Part shown: piece after piece, positions 34,159-42,900 of the stretch
Numbering within the stretch: the stretch's first letter is position 1
Layout: every line of letters starts with the position of its first letter
Assembly: GCA_945875635.1 (NCBI GenBank)
Contig: CAMCLD010000010.1
Span: 1 to 58,856 of the forward strand
From: an uncultured Prevotella sp.
Lineage (GTDB): Bacteria; Bacteroidota; Bacteroidia; Bacteroidales; Bacteroidaceae
Direction of reading: 5' to 3'
Length of the DNA: 58,856 nucleotides
Program-made: the position numbers and the translations under genes
Notes under the pieces: generated by a model
What the model saw: only the letters and a program-made list of their open reading frames with translations
Database searches by the model: none
What the model was told of the DNA's origin: nothing

Positions 34159-35763
34159 TTAGTGTTTTGCCTTAATGGCAGCCTTAACAAAATCAAGGAA
34201 AAGGGGGTGCGGATGTAGCACTGTACTCTGGTACTCTGGGTGGAATTGTGTTCCAATATACCATGTAAGGCTTGGAATCTCAACAATCTCCACAAGGTCG
34301 CTTTCTGGATTGCGTCCCACGCACATCATACCGTTTCGTTCAAATTCCGACTGATAATCATTGTTGAATTCGTAGCGATGACGGTGACGTTCCTGTATGT
34401 GTTCTTTCTTATAAATTTCAAATGCTTTAGAACCTTGTTTGAGTAAACATTCATAAGCTCCGAGTCTCATGGTTCCACCCATGTTTGTGATGTTTTTCTG
34501 CTCTTCCATGATGTCAATGACATTGTGTGGTGTAATTTCATCCATTTCTCTGCTATTGGCATCATTATATCCGAGTACGTTTCGTGCAAACTCAATTACC
34601 ATCATCTGCATTCCAAGACATATACCGAAAGTTGGGATGTTATTGGTTCTTGTATATTTAGCAGCAATGATTTTACCTTCTATACCACGTTGTCCAAATC
34701 CGGGACATATCATTATTCCGTCAAGACCTGATAGTTGCTCTTTAACATTCTCCTCAGTCAGGTGCTCTGAGTTTATGAATGTTATGACCGTTTTATGGTC
34801 ATTGTATGTTCCCGCTTGAGATAGGCTTTCTCTAATGCTTTTGTAAGCGTCTTGTAGGTCATATTTCCCAACAAGTCCAATGTTTACGATATCCTTAGCA
34901 TTGTTTCTCCTGTCAAGGAAGCTTCGCCATGGTCCGAGTTCTGGTTTTTCTCCAATGGGTTCACCAAACTTACGAAGTATGGCAGTATCGAGTCCTTGAT
35001 CCTGCATTTCTATCGGCACCTCATATATGCTTGGCATGTCTTCACTCTGTATTACGCAGTCGAAATCCACATTGCAGAAAGCTGCCACTTTTTTTCGAAT
35101 GTTGTCTCCTAAGTGCATCTCTGTCCTCAGCACGAGTATGTCAGGCTGTATGCCGACGCTCTGGAGTTCTTTGACACTGTGCTGTGTTGGCTTAGTCTTC
35201 ACCTCGCCGGCAGCCTTGAGATAAGGTACATAGGTCAGGTGTACACATACTGCATTCTTGCCAAGTTCCCACTTCAGCTGTCTTATTGCCTCCATGTAAG
35301 GAGCACTCTCTATGTCTCCAATAGTACCTCCAATCTCGGTAATGACAAAATCATAGTTGTATTTTTTGCCAAGAAGCTTAACATTGCGTTTTATCTCGTC
35401 TGTTATATGTGGCACAACCTGGATTGTCTTGCCCAGATAGTCTCCTCTTCTTTCCTTGTCAATGACAGCTTTGTATATCCTGCCTGTGGTAAGAGAGTTG
35501 GCTTTGGTTGTCTGAATGCCTGTGAATCTCTCGTAATGTCCGAGGTCAAGGTCTGTTTCCATACCATCAACGGTCACGTAACATTCTCCGTGTTCGTATG
35601 GGTTAAGTGTACCAGGGTCAATGTTTATGTATGGGTCAAACTTTTGGATTGTGATGTTGTAGCCTCTTGCTTGAAGAAGCTTACCGATGGACGATGATAT
35701 TATTCCCTTTCCCAAAGAGGAAACGACTCCGCCCGTAACGAAAATGTACTTTGTCTCAGCCAC
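34159..35763 (-). CDS. pyrG: CTP synthase
   Basis: A 534-aa enzyme that aminates UTP to CTP with glutamine. The synthetase domain begins KYIFVTGGVVSSLGKGIISS, with FDPYINIDPGTLNPYEHGE. The glutaminase domain has PGFGQRGIEGK, the Cys nucleophile in FGICLGMQM, and the His/Glu in QFHPEYQS. Complete. It is the first gene of the minus-strand unit pyrG-yidC-S9 peptidase-MFS and has a well-formed promoter. Confidence 0.97.
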   Translation of the reverse strand: MAETKYIFVTGGVVSSLGKGIISSSIGKLLQARGYNITIQKFDPYINIDPGTLNPYEHGECYVTVDGMETDLDLGHYERFTGIQTTKANSLTTGRIYKAVIDKERRGDYLGKTIQVVPHITDEIKRNVKLLGKKYNYDFVITEIGGTIGDIESAPYMEAIRQLKWELGKNAVCVHLTYVPYLKAAGEVKTKPTQHSVKELQSVGIQPDILVLRTEMHLGDNIRKKVAAFCNVDFDCVIQSEDMPSIYEVPIEMQDQGLDTAILRKFGEPIGEKPELGPWRSFLDRRNNAKDIVNIGLVGKYDLQDAYKSIRESLSQAGTYNDHKTVITFINSEHLTEENVKEQLSGLDGIMICPGFGQRGIEGKIIAAKYTRTNNIPTFGICLGMQMMVIEFARNVLGYNDANSREMDEITPHNVIDIMEEQKNITNMGGTMRLGAYECLLKQGSKAFEIYKKEHIQERHRHRYEFNNDYQSEFERNGMMCVGRNPESDLVEIVEIPSLTWYIGTQFHPEYQSTVLHPHPLFLDFVKAAIKAKH

Positions 35764-35839
35764 GATAATTGTATGTTATAATATATAAGTTTTGTAAAAC
35801 CGTATTGTCATTAACATCAAACACGCCAATAACAATTTG

Positions 35840-35871
35840 CAAAATTACTTAATTTTATTCATTGTAGCAAA
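35840..35871 (-). promoter_or_regulatory. pyrG promoter
   Basis: On the minus strand: TTTG (35868-35871), a 20-bp spacer, then TAATTTTG (35840-35847). Both boxes are exact, placing the start of transcription about 70 bp before the pyrG ATG. Confidence 0.65.
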
Positions 35872-35918
35872 TTTTATGTCATTTATATCTTTATTTGTAA
35901 AATAAAGTGCGGTTGTTG

Positions 35919-35948
35919 TTTGCATAGGCATCTTTTTCATTAACTTTG
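35919..35948 (+). promoter_or_regulatory. Promoter of the DUF3078 gene
   Basis: TTTG (35919-35922), an 18-bp spacer and TAACTTTG (35941-35948). It is divergent from the pyrG promoter; the two share the 35764-36031 gap, which holds nothing else. Confidence 0.65.
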
Positions 35949-36031
35949 CAGACAAAAAGTTGAATATGCACACCTATGGTATAATCTCAGATAAGAGGTG
36001 AAGGCTAAGGTGAGCGATAATTGATTATCCA

Positions 36032-37366
36032 ATGTCTATATGTAAATACATAATAAGATGTTTTGTCGTGGCTCTTTTATTGCTGTATATTGTTCCTGCA
36101 ATTGCTCAGCAAAGGTTCCATGCGTCTATGCCAAGAAAAGGAATGATTGTTGATTCTCTCATGCATGTAAGAGAATTCAATGACACCCTTTCCGTGTTAA
36201 GGCAGAAAATTTTTCTCGATTCCGCTATAGTGGATAAACTGCCAGGCAACATGTTGACATCTGAACTTTTCCTGCCTGTGACTTATTATGAATCAAAGGT
36301 GGCAAAATCATTCCAGTTGTTGCCTTCCGATTCCTTGTCTATGGTTACTGAAAAAGAAGTAAGTGTCAGAAATATTGTTGACAAGGTTTTGGTCGATGTA
36401 TATCTAAGACGCCCAGACCTTGTTCTCGTTACTTATGGTGATATCGTTGATGCAGGTCCAATTGATTCGGATGTTGACAAACCTGTTCGGCATAATATAG
36501 ATATTGTAGATAAAATGGCTCCGATACCATTAGAACCAGATAGAGTTAAATTTAACGCTGTCGTGACTCGTCCTAACTTTTGGTCTTATAAAGGTGACTA
36601 TTCTCTGCAATTTATGCAATATTGTGTTTCTGGAAACTGGTATAAGGGCGGAGAGAGTAGTTATTCCATGATGGGTGGTATTATTATGGAAGCCAATTAC
36701 AACAACAAGCAAAAGGTTAGGTGGGACAATAAATTAGAACTCAAGCTTGGACTTCAGAATACAAGATCAGACTCAGTTCATAGTATAAAGTCAAATGAGG
36801 ATTTGATACGTCTTACGAGCAAATTAGGATTGCAAGCTTCGAAGAGATGGTACTACACGGTTCAGATGGTAGCTCAGACACAATTTATGCATAGTTATAA
36901 AAGCAATGATGTTACTCTTTATGCTGATTTCCTTGCACCGTTGAATCTCAACCTTTCCATTGGTATGGATTATAATGTTGATTGGGTGAACCATAAACTT
37001 AAGGGTACCTTCCATCTTGCTCCGCTTGCTTATAACCTTAAATATACAAGCAAACTGGATCTTTCAGAGCGTATAGGTATTGATGCCGGCAAACATTCTC
37101 TGCATGATTTCGGTTCACAGTTTACAGCCGACCTCACTTGGCAGCTTGCAACAAACCTTTCATGGCGCACACGCATGTATGGTTATACAGCATACGATAG
37201 GGTGGAACTTGAATGGGAGAATACGTTTGTCTTTCAGGTCAGTAAATGGATAAGTGCCCAGTTATTTGTCTATCCGCGTTTCGATGATGGGGTGATGAGG
37301 GATGACCATCATGGTTACTGGCAGTTTAAAGAATTCTCTTCCCTTGGTTTTACTTATTCGTTCTAA
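36032..37366 (+). CDS. DUF3078 outer-membrane beta-barrel protein
   Basis: A 444-aa protein with signal peptide (VVALLLLYIVPAIA). The second half is a series of amphipathic beta strands (FMQYCVSGNWYKGGESSYSM, KVRWDNKLELKLGL, SKRWYYTVQMVAQTQF) ending in the C-terminal aromatic FTYSF, the usual recognition signal for outer-membrane insertion. This part corresponds to DUF3078. The function is unknown. Its stop shares a base with the ATG of the kinase gene (TAATG). Confidence 0.8.
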   Translation: MSICKYIIRCFVVALLLLYIVPAIAQQRFHASMPRKGMIVDSLMHVREFNDTLSVLRQKIFLDSAIVDKLPGNMLTSELFLPVTYYESKVAKSFQLLPSDSLSMVTEKEVSVRNIVDKVLVDVYLRRPDLVLVTYGDIVDAGPIDSDVDKPVRHNIDIVDKMAPIPLEPDRVKFNAVVTRPNFWSYKGDYSLQFMQYCVSGNWYKGGESSYSMMGGIIMEANYNNKQKVRWDNKLELKLGLQNTRSDSVHSIKSNEDLIRLTSKLGLQASKRWYYTVQMVAQTQFMHSYKSNDVTLYADFLAPLNLNLSIGMDYNVDWVNHKLKGTFHLAPLAYNLKYTSKLDLSERIGIDAGKHSLHDFGSQFTADLTWQLATNLSWRTRMYGYTAYDRVELEWENTFVFQVSKWISAQLFVYPRFDDGVMRDDHHGYWQFKEFSSLGFTYSF

Positions 37367-38205
37367 TGGATAACTACAGGATTATAGCAGATAGCGGAAG
37401 TACAAAAACGGATTTCTGTCTATGTTTGGATGGTGTTGAGAAGAGAAGGTTTTCCACTCAAGGCATAAACCTTGTACATCAGTCTGCTGATGATGTCAGA
37501 AAAACAATTGAAGAGTTGACAGAAGCAGTTGGACATGTCGGGCATATATCAGAAGTATTTTTCTATGGAGCTGGATGCATAGGAAATAATGCGGAGACTA
37601 TGGAAGGTATTCTAAAAGATGCATTTCCCAATGCTGAGTTAGAAGTAGGCAGTGATATACTTGCTGCTGCAAAGGCTCTTTTCGGAAGTTCTCCTGGTGT
37701 GGCATGCATTCTTGGTACAGGTTCCAACAGTTGTCTTTATGATGGTGTCTCCATAACAGACAATATACCTCCACTGGGTTATATTCTTGGAGATGAGGGC
37801 AGTGGTACCTATATAGGCAAGGCTTTCCTTAACGCAATTTTCAAGCGTGATTTGCCCGTTTCGTTGCGTGATTCGTTTTTTGAGGAATATGGTCTGAGTT
37901 ATGAAGAATTGATAAGGAAAGTGTATAAGGAGCCTCTTGCAAACAAATTCCTTGCTTCAATAACGTTATTTATAAAATCCCATATTTCAGAGTGTGATGG
38001 TTTACGTCTGTTAGTAGTTGATTGCTTCCGTCATTTCCTGATTAAGAATGTAAAGAAATATGACCTGACTGGACTTACGGTTGGAGCTGTTGGCAGTGTA
38101 GCTTATTTTTTTCAGGACGAACTGCGTAATGCATGCGACATGGAAAACATTGCCATGGGTAGAGTGTTAAGGAGTCCTATTGATGGACTTGTTGGCACAT
38201 TATAA
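37366..38205 (+). CDS. BadF/BadG-family sugar kinase (N-acetylglucosamine kinase-like)
   Basis: A 279-aa ASKHA-fold ATPase. Phosphate loop 1 is IIADSGSTKTDFCLC, the second is CILGTGSNSCLYDG, and GYILGDEGSGTYIGKAFL is the GlcNAc-kinase-like stretch. The adenosine motif is GLTVGAVGSVAYFF. Bacteroidetes relatives are usually annotated N-acetylglucosamine kinase or BadF/BadG ATPase. It is cytoplasmic and translationally coupled to the DUF3078 gene. A role in amino-sugar salvage is inferred from the family. Confidence 0.82.
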   Translation: MDNYRIIADSGSTKTDFCLCLDGVEKRRFSTQGINLVHQSADDVRKTIEELTEAVGHVGHISEVFFYGAGCIGNNAETMEGILKDAFPNAELEVGSDILAAAKALFGSSPGVACILGTGSNSCLYDGVSITDNIPPLGYILGDEGSGTYIGKAFLNAIFKRDLPVSLRDSFFEEYGLSYEELIRKVYKEPLANKFLASITLFIKSHISECDGLRLLVVDCFRHFLIKNVKKYDLTGLTVGAVGSVAYFFQDELRNACDMENIAMGRVLRSPIDGLVGTL

Positions 38206-38345
38206 CTCTAGTTTCGCATGCCTTTGACATGCTGTCTGTTAACAAGTTGACGAGTTGACAAGTTATTTGTATTTCTGGTTATTGTCAAACTCAAGCTATA
38301 AGAGTGGCAACTTGTTGCTTTGTCAACTTGTTAACTTGTCAACTG
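38206..38345. repeat. Mosaic intergenic repeat overlapping the HAD gene stop
   Basis: GTTTCGCATGCC-TTT-GACATGC (38217-38233, one mismatch) is followed by GTTAACAAGTTGACGAGTTG. The module ATTTCTGGTTATTGTCAAAC to AAGAGTGGCAACTTGTTG (38271-38318) comes next, then CAACTTGTTAACTTGTCAAC. The final GTCAACT supplies the minus-strand TGA stop codon of the convergent phosphatase gene. Confidence 0.7.
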
Positions 38346-38986
38346 AACTCGATTATCTCAGAAGGGTCTGATACAAAATTAGTTGCCCCATTTTGTTCAA
38401 GAAAAGTCTTGTCTCTGAATCCCCAGAGTACACTGATACATTCTATGCCGCAATTCTTGGCTGTTTTGATGTCCACCTCACTGTCTCCAATATATACGGT
38501 ATTTTCTTTTGTCGCACCCAGTCTTTTCATTGCTTCCACAACAGTGTCCGGGGCTGGTTTCCTTCTAATGTTCTCTCTTTCTCCTATAGCCACATCTATT
38601 ATGTTGGGAAAGAAATGTCTTGAAAGTTCCACAGTGGCATCGTAGAATTTGTTGCTTACTATCGCTATGCCTTTTCCTTTGTCGTGAAGACTGCGTAGCA
38701 GGTTTTCAATTCCATCGTAAGGCTTGGTTTTGTCAAGATTGTGACGAATGTAATGTTCCTTGAACGTTTTCAGGATATCCTCATATAGGGGATTGTCCAG
38801 ACCTTTCGGTACTGCTCGTTCTATAAGTTTGCCAACACCATTTCCCACGAAATGCCTGATATCCTCTATAGACCTCTCATTCATGCCATACTTACTTAGA
38901 GCGTAGTTAGTACTTGCTGCCAAGTCTTCAAGTGAGCTCAGTAAAGTGCCGTCAAGATCAAATATATAATTCTTATATTCTTTCAT
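38339..38986 (-). CDS. HAD phosphatase, phosphoglycolate phosphatase-like
   Basis: A 215-aa HAD hydrolase with a helical cap. Motif I is [18 protein letters not shown], motif II VSNKF, motif III KPAPDTV and motif [16 protein letters not shown]. The family includes Gph and many pyrophosphatases and phosphatases, so the substrate is uncertain. The start overlaps the end of the J-domain gene by 14 bp, so the two are co-expressed. The stop codon lies inside a dispersed repeat, which suggests the original C-terminus was set or altered by repeat insertion. Confidence 0.85.
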   Translation of the reverse strand: MKEYKNYIFDLDGTLLSSLEDLAASTNYALSKYGMNERSIEDIRHFVGNGVGKLIERAVPKGLDNPLYEDILKTFKEHYIRHNLDKTKPYDGIENLLRSLHDKGKGIAIVSNKFYDATVELSRHFFPNIIDVAIGERENIRRKPAPDTVVEAMKRLGATKENTVYIGDSEVDIKTAKNCGIECISVLWGFRDKTFLEQNGATNFVSDPSEIIEFS

Positions 38987-39647
38987 CCCTCATTTGCCTT
39001 AATAATACCTTCTGTCTTTCTGTAAGCCCTGTTGGCAATTTCACATTATATGTAATGATAAGATCTCCAAATGTGCCATCACCTCTGTCATATCCTTTTC
39101 CTCTTACCCTTACTTTTGTGCCGTTCTGTGTCTCAGGCTTGATTTTTAGTTTCAGTTTTGAACCGGAATTAAGCTGTATCATCACCTCTCCACCGAGCAT
39201 GGCAGTATAAAGGTCGATACCAACATTGGCAGTCATTTCTCCAGTGTTATTTCTTGCCGACTGTGAATTCTTGCTTTTCCTGCCCATGCTTCCGAACAAA
39301 TCTTGAAAGAAAGAACTGAATCCACCAGTGCCGTTCTGGAAGCTGCTGAAATCAAAGCCATCGAAAGGAGAGCCTCCAAAGCCTTCAAAACCTCCGCCAG
39401 AAGCATTGCCATAAGCCTCAGCTTCTTTCCATTTTTCACCGTATGTGTCGTATTTCTTACGTTTTTCCGGGTCACTCAATACATCGTAAGCCTCGTTCAG
39501 TGCTTGGAACTTGGCTTTTGCCTTTGGATCGTTTGGATGTAAGTCTGGATGGAATTGTTTGGCTCTCTTACGATAAGCAGCTCTCAGTTCCTTTTGTGGT
39601 ATGTTTTTGTCAACACCCAAAATCTTGTAATAATCAATAAATGCCAT
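38973..39647 (-). CDS. Short class B J-domain co-chaperone
   Basis: A 224-aa protein. The J domain (residues 1-70) has [11 protein letters not shown] and the HPD motif at 33-35. A Gly/Phe-rich region follows ([20 protein letters not shown]). Only one C-terminal substrate-binding domain follows ([32 protein letters not shown]), ending [17 protein letters not shown]. No zinc-finger domain is present. CbpA-type proteins are near 300 aa, so the second C-terminal domain is missing or minimal. A strong AAGGAGG ribosome site lies just before the start (about 39657-39663). Confidence 0.85.
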   Translation of the reverse strand: MAFIDYYKILGVDKNIPQKELRAAYRKRAKQFHPDLHPNDPKAKAKFQALNEAYDVLSDPEKRKKYDTYGEKWKEAEAYGNASGGGFEGFGGSPFDGFDFSSFQNGTGGFSSFFQDLFGSMGRKSKNSQSARNNTGEMTANVGIDLYTAMLGGEVMIQLNSGSKLKLKIKPETQNGTKVRVRGKGYDRGDGTFGDLIITYNVKLPTGLTERQKVLLRQMRDERI

Positions 39648-39800
39648 AATGCAAAATCCTCCTTGTTAATTGTGATTGTTAATTCCTATTACTATTATAG
39701 CAAATTATGTGCCGAAAATAGACTCTATTCGCTCATGCCTTATATAAAGGCTATGATTTGTATTTCGTGTTCAAGAAAACTATATTCCAAGTATAGGCAT

Positions 39801-39868
39801 CTAAAAAATAGCGTCAGGACATTATGGCATTTACGATACAACGTGTTGCCATATTTGTCCTGACGTGC
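39801..39868 (-). terminator. Strong terminator of the pectin esterase gene
   Basis: GCGTCAGGACATTATGGCA (39811-39829) pairs with TGCCATATTTGTCCTGACGT (39847-39866) in a stem of about 19 bp with two imperfections. On the minus strand it is followed by TATTTTTTAG. It lies about 100 bp past the esterase stop. The remaining gap 39648-39969 has no gene. Confidence 0.75.
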
Positions 39869-39969
39869 TGGTTTGTAAATATAAACGTGTTTATCTCAAA
39901 TTATTACATTTGATGGTTTGTGTCTCCATCCACATATGGAATTTGATTCGTCCACATGGAGTAACTTCT

Positions 39970-42900
39970 TTATTTTACTACGAATGCTTTTCCTTTCTTG
40001 ACATATACTCCTTTTTGGGTGACTTTAACAGCCTGTCCCATAAGGTTGTATATCTGTTCGTTACCTTCATTGTTGTCATCATTGTTGTCACACGTAGATA
40101 TAGATTCTATTCCTGTGCTTACCAATAACGGCTCCGACATATTTGACAGAGCTCCATTGCTGTTCACAGACTGTACAGTAACCGTTTCTCCTATGTTGGC
40201 AGTGTATTCTGTGTCAGTTGTAAATGCAACCGCTTTTCCGTTGACGGTGACAACGTAGCATATTGCATATTCATCTCCCACCCATGTCACCTTGTTGTCT
40301 GACTGGGATAGCACCGGAACGGAAGTCTTTTCAACTATCTCGAGTGGATTCCATACACCACTTGTTGAGTTGGTGCCATCTCCAGCCATCACATTGGATA
40401 TTGTATATCTAGCTGCTTCCTCGTCTGTGAGATAGTTCTTAGCCTTGCCACTTATGGTTTCTCCGTTTGATGTATAGTAATAGTCTTCTATGCTGTATTC
40501 AGACATGGCATATCCATTACGGTCAACGATGTCATAAACAGCCCAGAGTTTTGGAATTCCGCCCATGCTAGGATACCAGTAGCCATCGTATGGTTTAACT
40601 TCCATTCTTGTGTGTAGGAACACGGTGACAGGACTGTCTTTCCATGGCCTTCCCAAATATACCTGAAAGTCCTCTGGGATGGAAGAATAGGTAGTTGTGA
40701 TAGTTGTGTTGTTAAAGACATATCCCCACCTTGTATTAGCAGGATGGTTTGGAGCTACTATATATCCACCACTTTTTCTGTTGATGTTCAGCGTGCAGTT
40801 CTCAAACCATACGTCTCCAGAGCCATAGATGAAATCAACGCCACCTTCTATTGTTGAGTTGTGGAAGAACTGTCTGTTGAACGTTCCGTTGCTCTTGTAT
40901 GTATCCTGATAAGAGCGTGCATTGATATTGTCGAAAGCAGCACGGTCTGAAGTGATGTTCATACACAGAGCCTGAGGTCCCTCCATTCCTTTTATTGTCC
41001 AGTTCTCATTGTCTAATGTCACACCTTGCATGAAGAAATCTGTAGCACCTGACTGTATTTCAAGAGTAGCTCCTGCATCGACATGGTACCATACTCTTGA
41101 GGCATCAGCACTGCCACCATCGAGTCTGTCTGTAGCTATGGTTACCTTGTCAACAGCCTGACCAATGATATGGATGTTAGGCTTGTTAACATAAACAAGT
41201 CGGCAGTCATCATATTCGTTCATTCCACCAGGTATCCTCTCCGTAGGTGCGTCACTTCCAGTTTCCGATGTAGTGTATCTTGTACCATAACTTGACGAGA
41301 ATGTTGTGTTTGGGTCATTGTAGTAACCTTCCTTTATATATATAAGGTATGGTTGTACTGCATGGTCTGGTGCATCGTCAATGGCATCTTGTATATACCT
41401 GTATTGTCTCGGCATGTATTCCGTAGCTTCTATGTATCCACCTTGCTCAAGATTTAACGACTTGTCAACGACAGCATCGAAAATACGAGGTGTTGGCTTT
41501 TGCCTTTCCATGACCGTGAATGCTATGGTGATTGCTTCAGAAGGATTGCCTGAGCGGTCCTGTGCGTAACCAGCAGGCATTGAGAACGAGTAGGTTTCTC
41601 CATAGTTCAATGAGTTATAACGGAACGAAACGCTTCTTGTGTTCCATACGGGTTCCACCTCTTTGTCTCCAAGCATGGCAGGAATTGTCGTGTCTCCAGC
41701 CTGTATTCGTTCATCGAAAGATATGGTGATGCTACCAGCAGCACTTACTCCATTTGCACCGTCAACGGGCAATGTTGATATTACTACAGGTGCGACATCG
41801 TCATCTTCCACTTCTGCCACACCAATTATATATACATTGCCGAATCCAGATTCAGAGTGAGTAGTGTAGCTCATGTTGTCGAACGTTTCGGTAAAACTAT
41901 ATGCTGTTGACAATAGTTCGTCTCCCAATCCTTTTAGTCTAATATAAACAGTAGGCTGACCTTCTGCCTCAGATGGCAGGGAGAAATAAATCGGTGTCAT
42001 TACATTGGCCGTTATATTCCACGATGCACCTTCAATGTCGTTATACTGTTCTCCGTCAAGTGAATACTGAGCCACATAACTTTTTGCCGCTGCGTTTTTT
42101 GCTGCCATATCGGCATTGAAGGTCACCTCTGTAAATCCTACAGTAGAGAACTGATATTGCCATGCAATGTCTCTCGTGTCGTACCCATTCTGGTAAAGTC
42201 CGTTTATACCACTAAGAACCACACCCTCACGGTTGCGTACTACAGGCGTGCCTGTTGACTGGCTATATACTGGTGTGCCATCAGTCAGTCTTACCACAGA
42301 TGCAGATGCGTTTCTTTCGCTATCCCATACTACATCAGCAGGGAATGGGTAGTTGGCAGAAGTATTGTAAGCATAGGCCTGAGTTAGAGATGCGTCATAT
42401 ACAGCAATAAAATCCTGAACCTCATAGCTTGCTATGAGTTCCATGTCGGAATTTACAGTTAATGTGCGTGTGGCGGCAGTTCCTGCATTCTCGTAATTGT
42501 CTGTCCATTGCAAGAATTTCAATATCTTCGACTCATTGGCAGTAGCAGTAATGACAGTACCTTCCTCATATTTTCCAGCATGGTCGTTTGGTGAAAGAGT
42601 TACTGTTCCAAGTGATCGTTCTGCATCATTAATACATTGTGTGGACACTGTATATACAGGAATAGGCTCGAAAACTGCAGTTACAATTCTATCCTTGTCC
42701 ATGGTGAGAGTGTAGCTGTCTCCAGTTGCTACAGTAGCACCGTCTTCCTGCCACTCTTTGAACTTATATCCAAAATTACGGCTTGCCTTAAGTGTTACCT
42801 CAGTACCTTCCTTATATGCGTCCATATCCGGATTGGCTGTAATGGAGCCTGCTTCCGCAGGTGTCACCATAGTTGAGAGAGAATACTTTACAGATTGCTG

